DNA from: Candidatus Colwellbacteria bacterium RIFCSPLOWO2_01_FULL_48_10
GTDB taxonomy: Bacteria > Patescibacteriota > Minisyncoccia > UBA6257 > Colwellbacteraceae
DNA length: 15,499 nt
NCBI GenBank assembly: GCA_001817755.1
Contig: MHIY01000023.1
Location: 39,833 to 55,331, forward strand
Reading direction: 5' to 3'
A program made the position numbers and the translations under genes. Positions within the stretch are counted from its first letter, which is position 1; each line of letters begins with the position of its first letter. The notes beneath the pieces are model-generated. The model was not told the origin of the DNA and searched no databases. It was given only the letters and a program-made list of their open reading frames with translations. Shown in pieces: positions 10,636 through 15,499 of the stretch.

Positions 10636-12384
10636 TTAAAGGCGTTTTTCGATCTCGTTGCGGAGTTGGAGGACGAACTGGGCTATTTCCATCTCGCCCA
10701 GATTTTTATTGCCTCGGCCGCGGATGCTTACAGTCTTCGAGCCGGCTTCTTTTTCTCCGACAATGACGGTATAAGGGATTTTTTGTGTTTCGGCTTCGCG
10801 AATGCGTTTGCCGAGCGTGTCGTTGGAGTCATAGACCTCGACGCGCACATTTTCTGTCGAAAGCGCATTTTTAACCGACCAGGCGTATTCTTTTTGGTTT
10901 TCGCTTATGGGAATTATGGCGATCTGAACGGGGGCGAGCCAAAGTGGGAATGCTCCGCCGTAGTGCTCTATCAATATGCCCATGAACCGGTCAGGTGAAC
11001 CGACCAGGGCGCGGTGTATCATGACGGGCGTTTTTTCGCTGCCGTCTTTGTCTGTATAAGCTAACTTGAAGCGGCCGGGCTGGTTAAAGTCGAGCTGAAT
11101 GGTCGATATCTGCCACACGCGTCCCAGAGCGTCTACGGCCATAATATCTATCTTAGGGCCGTAGAAAGCGGCTTCACCCTCGGCTTCTTTGTGCTGGATC
11201 TTTTTGTGAATCAGCAATTTTCTCATTATTTCCTGGGATTGTTTCCACACAGCATCATCGCCGAGATATTTCTCTTTCTTTTTTGGATCGCGCAGCGATA
11301 GGCGCATCCAGTAATCTATTCGATAAGTTTTTAGAGCTTTTTGTATAGCTTCGAGGATGTTGGATATTTCTTGTTCGATCTGGTCTTCACGGCAGAAGAT
11401 GTGCCCGTCGTCTTGAGCGAACGAGCGCAGGCGAGTGAGACCGGAGAGCTCGCCCGGGCGCTCATCGCGGTACAGCACGGCAAAATCTGAATAACGGATG
11501 GGTAAGTCGCGGTAGCTTCTTGGTCGGGAGGCATATATCTGGGTGTGCTGAGGGCAGTTCATCGGCTTCATGAAGAAGTCCTCGGTGCTGTACTGTGAGC
11601 GGACGGTTAGCATATCTTCCTTGTATTTATCGTAATGGCCGGAAATTTTGAACAATTCTGCCTTGTTTATGTTCGGCGTATGGACTTCTTCGAAGCCGAG
11701 CCCGGCATTGAGTTCACGGGAGAAATTTATTATTCCATTTCTGACGTGGTTGCCTTTTGGGGTAAACATGGGCATACCGGAACCGACCAGATCAGAGAAG
11801 ACGAAGAGATCAAGTTCCTTGCCTAGTTTCCGGTGGTCGCGTTTTTTGGCTTCCTCTTGCTGGAGAAGATATTTTTCCAGTTCTTCTTTGGTTTCGAAAG
11901 CTACGCCGTAGACTCTCTGCATTTGCGGGTTTTTCTCGTCTCCGCGCCAGTATGCGCCAGCGACGTGCGTGAGCTTGAAGGCGTCTGCGTTTATCTCCGA
12001 GGTATTTTCGACGTGTCCGCCTTTACAAAGATCCATAAAGACGTCGCCGGTGCGGTAGAGCGTCAACTGTTTCTTTTCTTTCGAGAATTCTTTTATGAGC
12101 TCTAGCTTGAATGGTTGGTCTTTGAAGGTTGCCTTAGCCTTTGCGGGCGTAAGCTTTTCGCCTTGGAAACCGAGTTTGCGGTGCATGAGGCCCCGCATTT
12201 CTTTTTCGAGTTTCGGAAGGTCTTCGGTTGAAAGGTTCTCCGACAAGAGGAAATCGTAATAGAAGCCGTTTTCTATGGTCGGGCCTACGCCGAGCTTGGT
12301 CTTGGGATGTTTCTTCAAAACCGCCGCCGCGAGAAGATGGGCGAGGGAGTGGCGGATATTATCTATATTGTTCGGATGCTCCAT
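10636..12384 (-). CDS. thrS: Threonyl-tRNA synthetase, lacking the TGS domain
   Basis: It charges tRNA(Thr) with threonine in the cytoplasm. The 582-residue protein starts directly at the N2 editing domain (HSLAH, H12/H16; CKGGH, C120/H124, the serine-editing metal-type site), so the N-terminal TGS domain found in about 640-residue bacterial enzymes is absent. The class II catalytic core follows: MNCP with zinc ligand C277, YRDERPGELSGLTRLRSFAQDDGHIFC (305-331, motif 2 and H328), and PVMIHRALVGSPDRFMGILIEHYGGAFPLWLAPVQ (motif 3 with the third ligand His). The C-terminal anticodon-binding domain is about 480-582. The ATG at 12384 is the only sensible start, only six residues before the editing domain. 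It lies downstream of dnaE on the same strand, with a short AT-rich repeat between. Confidence 0.97.
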   Translation of the reverse strand: MEHPNNIDNIRHSLAHLLAAAVLKKHPKTKLGVGPTIENGFYYDFLLSENLSTEDLPKLEKEMRGLMHRKLGFQGEKLTPAKAKATFKDQPFKLELIKEFSKEKKQLTLYRTGDVFMDLCKGGHVENTSEINADAFKLTHVAGAYWRGDEKNPQMQRVYGVAFETKEELEKYLLQQEEAKKRDHRKLGKELDLFVFSDLVGSGMPMFTPKGNHVRNGIINFSRELNAGLGFEEVHTPNINKAELFKISGHYDKYKEDMLTVRSQYSTEDFFMKPMNCPQHTQIYASRPRSYRDLPIRYSDFAVLYRDERPGELSGLTRLRSFAQDDGHIFCREDQIEQEISNILEAIQKALKTYRIDYWMRLSLRDPKKKEKYLGDDAVWKQSQEIMRKLLIHKKIQHKEAEGEAAFYGPKIDIMAVDALGRVWQISTIQLDFNQPGRFKLAYTDKDGSEKTPVMIHRALVGSPDRFMGILIEHYGGAFPLWLAPVQIAIIPISENQKEYAWSVKNALSTENVRVEVYDSNDTLGKRIREAETQKIPYTVIVGEKEAGSKTVSIRGRGNKNLGEMEIAQFVLQLRNEIEKRL

Positions 12385-12397
12385 GGATTAATGAATT

Positions 12398-12425
12398 TCA
12401 AATGTCAAAGCTCAAATTTCAAATG
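12398..12425. repeat. Four tandem 7-bp repeats (TCAAANN)
   Basis: TCAAATG, TCAAAGC, TCAAATT, TCAAATG in exact tandem in the gap between dnaE and thrS. Similar units (ACAAAT, TCCAAAT, GTCAAAC on the minus strand) continue into the last codons of dnaE (about 12439-12498). Short AT-rich repeats of this kind between genes are familiar to me from CPR genomes. Confidence 0.7.
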
Positions 12426-12435
12426 AATGACTAAA

Positions 12436-15400
12436 TTATTTAATGTTTGAATCATTTAGATTTGGTTTGACATTTGGATTTTGTAATTTGTCATTTCTTA
12501 GCATTTTTGCCTCATTGCATATTATCTTGACTTCGCCGTCGCGCTTGCTGGGACGGCCGGATATCTCGATAACATTGCCTTCGGTCCAGATTTCGCGGTC
12601 CTTGGACAGAACGTCCTTGAACACGAGAACCTCGATATTATCGCTTAGGTCTTCGATTTTCGCAAAGACCATTGGGTCGCCGTTCTTTGTCTGAATCGGC
12701 TGAATCCTGTTGATAAGTCCATATGTTTTAATGGTTTTGCGTTCGTCGGTTGCTTTTAACACTTCAGCGATAGAAGACAGTTTTTTGTTCTTGGCTACTG
12801 GAGAGTAGTCTTTGAGGGGATGGTCGGTGACATATAGACCAAGGAGCTCTTTTTCCCAGGCCAAGCGCTGCATTTTGGGAGCTGGGGGAACCGGTTTGAA
12901 TTTTATCTTCACGGCCACGGGCTCGCTTGCGAAGAGGTTTATCTGGTTTTCATTCGCTCTAGTCTTGTCGACTGATTTGATTCTCAATATTTCATCGAGG
13001 TTTTCCAGCGCGGACATTCTCTCAACCCCCAGCGAATCTATCGCCCCGCCCTTAATGAGCGCTTCCATGGATTTTTTGTTCAGGTCGCGGTGGCTGATAC
13101 GGGTTACGAAATCTTCCAGGCCTTGGTACGGCCCGCCGCGCAAGCGTTCTTCGACTATCATTCTCGTTATATTTTCGCCGATGTTCTTGATGGCCGAGAT
13201 GCCGAACCGGATGCCGCCAACTTTTCCTTTCTTCGTGGCCGAATCGGCATCAACTTCTGGCACGAAGGCCGATGAACTTTTATTGATGTCCGGCGGCAAA
13301 ACCTCGACGCCCATTCTCTTGCACTCGTTTACGACAAGGGCGATGCGTTCGATGTCGTCGGAAGCGTTATTTAAGACTGCCGCCATGAATTCGACGGGAT
13401 AGTTTGCCTTGAGATAGGCTGTTTGATAGCCGATCAAGGCGTAGCAGACGGAGTGCGACTTATTGAAACCGTAGCGGGCAAAGGGTGGGAAAAGCTCCCA
13501 TATCTTTCGCGCGATCCTTTCGTCTATGCCGTTTATGATCATGCCCTTTGTTAGCTTTTCGCCCTGTTCGTCGAGCAAAGATTTTATCTTCTTGCCGATG
13601 GCTTTGCGCAGCGTGTCGGCTTCGGGCAGGGTGTAGCCGCCAAGGTCGCGGGCGATCTGCATCATTTGTTCCTGGTAAACGGCGATGCCATAAGTGGTTT
13701 TGAGTATCGGTTCCATGCCGGGGTGGACGTAGGAAACTTTTTCTGCGCCGTTTTTGCGGTCGATGTAGACATCCACCATGTTCCGGCCATCGGGGAGCCT
13801 GTAGTCGAGCGTGCCGGGACGGTAGAGGGCGACCAGTACGGTCAGGTCTTCGATGTCGGTCGGTTTGATGCCTTTCATGTACCGTCTCATGCCGGTGGAT
13901 TCGTATTGGAATACGCCTATTGTTTCGACCCGTTGAAGCAGTTCGAAAGTCTTTTTGTCATCAAGGGGTATCTTCGATATTTCGATCTCGATGTTTCGGG
14001 TTTCTCGGAGCAGACGGATGGTTTCTTCGATGATGGTGAGCGTTTTCAACCCCAGCAGATCTATCTTCAAAAGACCCAGGTCCTCGACGCTGTGCATTTC
14101 GAATTGGGTTATGACGGCGTTCTCGTCCTGAGGCGACCTCTGGAGCGCCATATAGTTTGTCAGCGGTTCGCGTGAGACCACTGTGCCGCAGGCGTGGACC
14201 GAGGCATGCCGGGCGACACCTTCGAGCTTCATGGCTGTGTCGAGCAATTTTTTGGAATCTGGGTTGCTGGCGTATTCGGCTTTAAGTTCGGGTACGGACT
14301 CGAGGTATTTGTCGAGCTTGGTCTCAGACTTATCGGTGTTGGGTTCGAGCGGAATCAGTTTCGCCAGCCGGTCGCAGAAGGCGTAGGGGAGCCCCAAGGC
14401 GCGTCCGGCGTCGCGAACAGAAGCGCGCGCCGCCATGGTCCCGAAGGTTATTATCTGAGCCACGCGGTCGGAGCCGTATTTGTCTTTAAGATATCCCAGC
14501 ACTTCGTCGCGTCTCAGATCGGCGAAGTCGATGTCGATATCGGGCATGGAAATACGCATCGGGTTCAAGAATCTCTCGAAGAGCAGATTGTAGTGAATCG
14601 GGTCCACGTCGGTGATTTTTAGGATGTAGGAAATGATGCTCCCGGCGGCGGAGCCGCGGCCCGGGCCGACTACGATGCCGCGGTTTCTGGCCCAGTTAAC
14701 GAAGTCTTGAACGATAAGGAAGTAGTCGGCAAAGCCGGTTTTTTCGATGACGGAGAATTCATATTCGAATCGTTCCCGGACCTCCGCTGACGGGTTGGGA
14801 TATCTTTCCGGTAATTTTGTCTCGAGTATTTCTTTCAGATAGGCGTTAGCGGTTTTGCCGTCGGGGACGCCGTACTGTGGAATCAGTATTTTGCCGAGCT
14901 CGAACTCGAAATTACATTTCTCAGCGATCTTAACGGTACTCTCGATTGCTTCAGGCATGTGTTTCATAGCCTCACTCATTTCCTCCGCCGAACGGAAAGA
15001 GGCATCGTGTTTTTTGAACGAAAAGCGGTCTTCATCGTCGAGCCGGTTGTTGGTCTGTATCGCAAGCAATACGTCATGGACCGCCGCATCTTCTTTTAGT
15101 AGATAGTGTGAGTCTTGGGTGGCGACGAGAGGTATGCCGAGTTTTTTGGAAAGCGCGATAAGCTTGGCGTGAAGGTCGGGGGATTCGGGTTGGACTTCAA
15201 GATAGTAATCGTCGCCGAAAATGCTGTGATAATATTTCGCGGCTTCTTCGGCTTCGCGGTCGCGGTTTTCGCGGAGCATTTTCGATACTTCGCCCGAGAA
15301 ACAGCCCGATAGAACGATCAGTCCTTCGTGGTGGGCTTCCAAGAGCTCTTTGTCGATGCGCGGTTTATAGTAAAAGCCTTCGAGATGCGATTTTGTAACT

Positions 15401-15499
15401 AGCGCAACTAGGTTTTTATACCCGACGGCGTTTTTCGCGAGAAGCGTAAGGTGGTAGCGGACATTGTCTATCTTAGGATCTTTCGAGAGGCGCGAGTTT
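12436..15499 (-). CDS. dnaE: DNA polymerase III alpha subunit (5' end outside the window)
   Basis: DnaE is the replicative polymerase catalytic subunit. About 1020 residues are visible and the reading frame runs off the window edge; upstream residues such as YHLTLLAKN and SHLEGFYYKPRIDKELL (15352-15460) are PHP-domain sequence, so roughly the first 90-100 residues are missing. Order: PHP domain (ATQDSHYLLKEDAAVHDVLLAIQT), GPGRGSAAGS (14638-14667), the catalytic Asp motif PDIDIDF (14524-14544), HACGTVVS, helix-hairpin-helix region, HPLKDY, and an OB-fold near the end (TYGLINRIQPIQTKNGDPMVF). A full tau-binding tail is not seen. The last ~20 residues (NDKLQNPNVKPNLNDSNIK) are Asn/Lys-rich and come from short-period repeat DNA. 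It is followed on the same strand by thrS. Confidence 0.98.
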   Translation of the reverse strand, partial: NSRLSKDPKIDNVRYHLTLLAKNAVGYKNLVALVTKSHLEGFYYKPRIDKELLEAHHEGLIVLSGCFSGEVSKMLRENRDREAEEAAKYYHSIFGDDYYLEVQPESPDLHAKLIALSKKLGIPLVATQDSHYLLKEDAAVHDVLLAIQTNNRLDDEDRFSFKKHDASFRSAEEMSEAMKHMPEAIESTVKIAEKCNFEFELGKILIPQYGVPDGKTANAYLKEILETKLPERYPNPSAEVRERFEYEFSVIEKTGFADYFLIVQDFVNWARNRGIVVGPGRGSAAGSIISYILKITDVDPIHYNLLFERFLNPMRISMPDIDIDFADLRRDEVLGYLKDKYGSDRVAQIITFGTMAARASVRDAGRALGLPYAFCDRLAKLIPLEPNTDKSETKLDKYLESVPELKAEYASNPDSKKLLDTAMKLEGVARHASVHACGTVVSREPLTNYMALQRSPQDENAVITQFEMHSVEDLGLLKIDLLGLKTLTIIEETIRLLRETRNIEIEISKIPLDDKKTFELLQRVETIGVFQYESTGMRRYMKGIKPTDIEDLTVLVALYRPGTLDYRLPDGRNMVDVYIDRKNGAEKVSYVHPGMEPILKTTYGIAVYQEQMMQIARDLGGYTLPEADTLRKAIGKKIKSLLDEQGEKLTKGMIINGIDERIARKIWELFPPFARYGFNKSHSVCYALIGYQTAYLKANYPVEFMAAVLNNASDDIERIALVVNECKRMGVEVLPPDINKSSSAFVPEVDADSATKKGKVGGIRFGISAIKNIGENITRMIVEERLRGGPYQGLEDFVTRISHRDLNKKSMEALIKGGAIDSLGVERMSALENLDEILRIKSVDKTRANENQINLFASEPVAVKIKFKPVPPAPKMQRLAWEKELLGLYVTDHPLKDYSPVAKNKKLSSIAEVLKATDERKTIKTYGLINRIQPIQTKNGDPMVFAKIEDLSDNIEVLVFKDVLSKDREIWTEGNVIEISGRPSKRDGEVKIICNEAKMLRNDKLQNPNVKPNLNDSNIK

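Overview
The window looks like a piece of a small-genome Candidate Phyla Radiation (Patescibacteria) chromosome, most likely Parcubacteria. The evidence is the gene set: an RRM-type RNA-binding protein, a PaaX-like protein with a Cas2-type C-terminal domain, a threonyl-tRNA synthetase lacking its TGS domain, and secE-nusG-rplK not followed by rplA. Genes are tightly packed, often without a Shine-Dalgarno site, and palindromic intergenic repeats are abundant. No rRNA, tRNA, CRISPR array or classical transposase is visible.

Region 1 (1-3650, + strand): an RRM protein with its own terminator, a 64-residue membrane protein, a DoxX-like membrane protein, a UlaG-like metallo-hydrolase, the folate pair folP-folK (overlapping start and stop), and a 79-residue hypothetical that appears leaderless. 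The DoxX start codon lies inside a 101-nt nested inverted repeat.

Region 2 (3650-7302, + strand): an intergenic stretch of about 310 bases, then secE, nusG and rplK (translocase subunit, transcription factor, ribosomal protein), followed by tmk and gatB (nucleotide kinase and the amidotransferase for Gln-tRNA/Asn-tRNA). Several starts here sit just downstream of -10-like boxes.

Region 3 (7303-8941) is the accessory part. It holds a 116-bp MITE-like inverted repeat and two unrecognised genes, each with its own promoter and strong terminator; one encodes a small exported or anchored Cys-containing protein behind a structured 5' leader. It ends with a 28-bp perfect palindrome and a second long-spaced inverted repeat.

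Region 4 (8942-10630): miaA on the minus strand, with a 50-nt palindrome inserted in frame in its coding sequence. Next to it, on the plus strand, is the PaaX/Cas2-like gene, bracketed within 8-9 nt on each side by two related 42-nt palindromes. This is the most unusual arrangement in the window and could be a repeat-associated gene unit or an autoregulated gene.

Region 5 (10636-15499, minus strand): thrS and dnaE. The dnaE 5' end lies outside the window, and its last ~20 codons run into a short-period AT-rich repeat.
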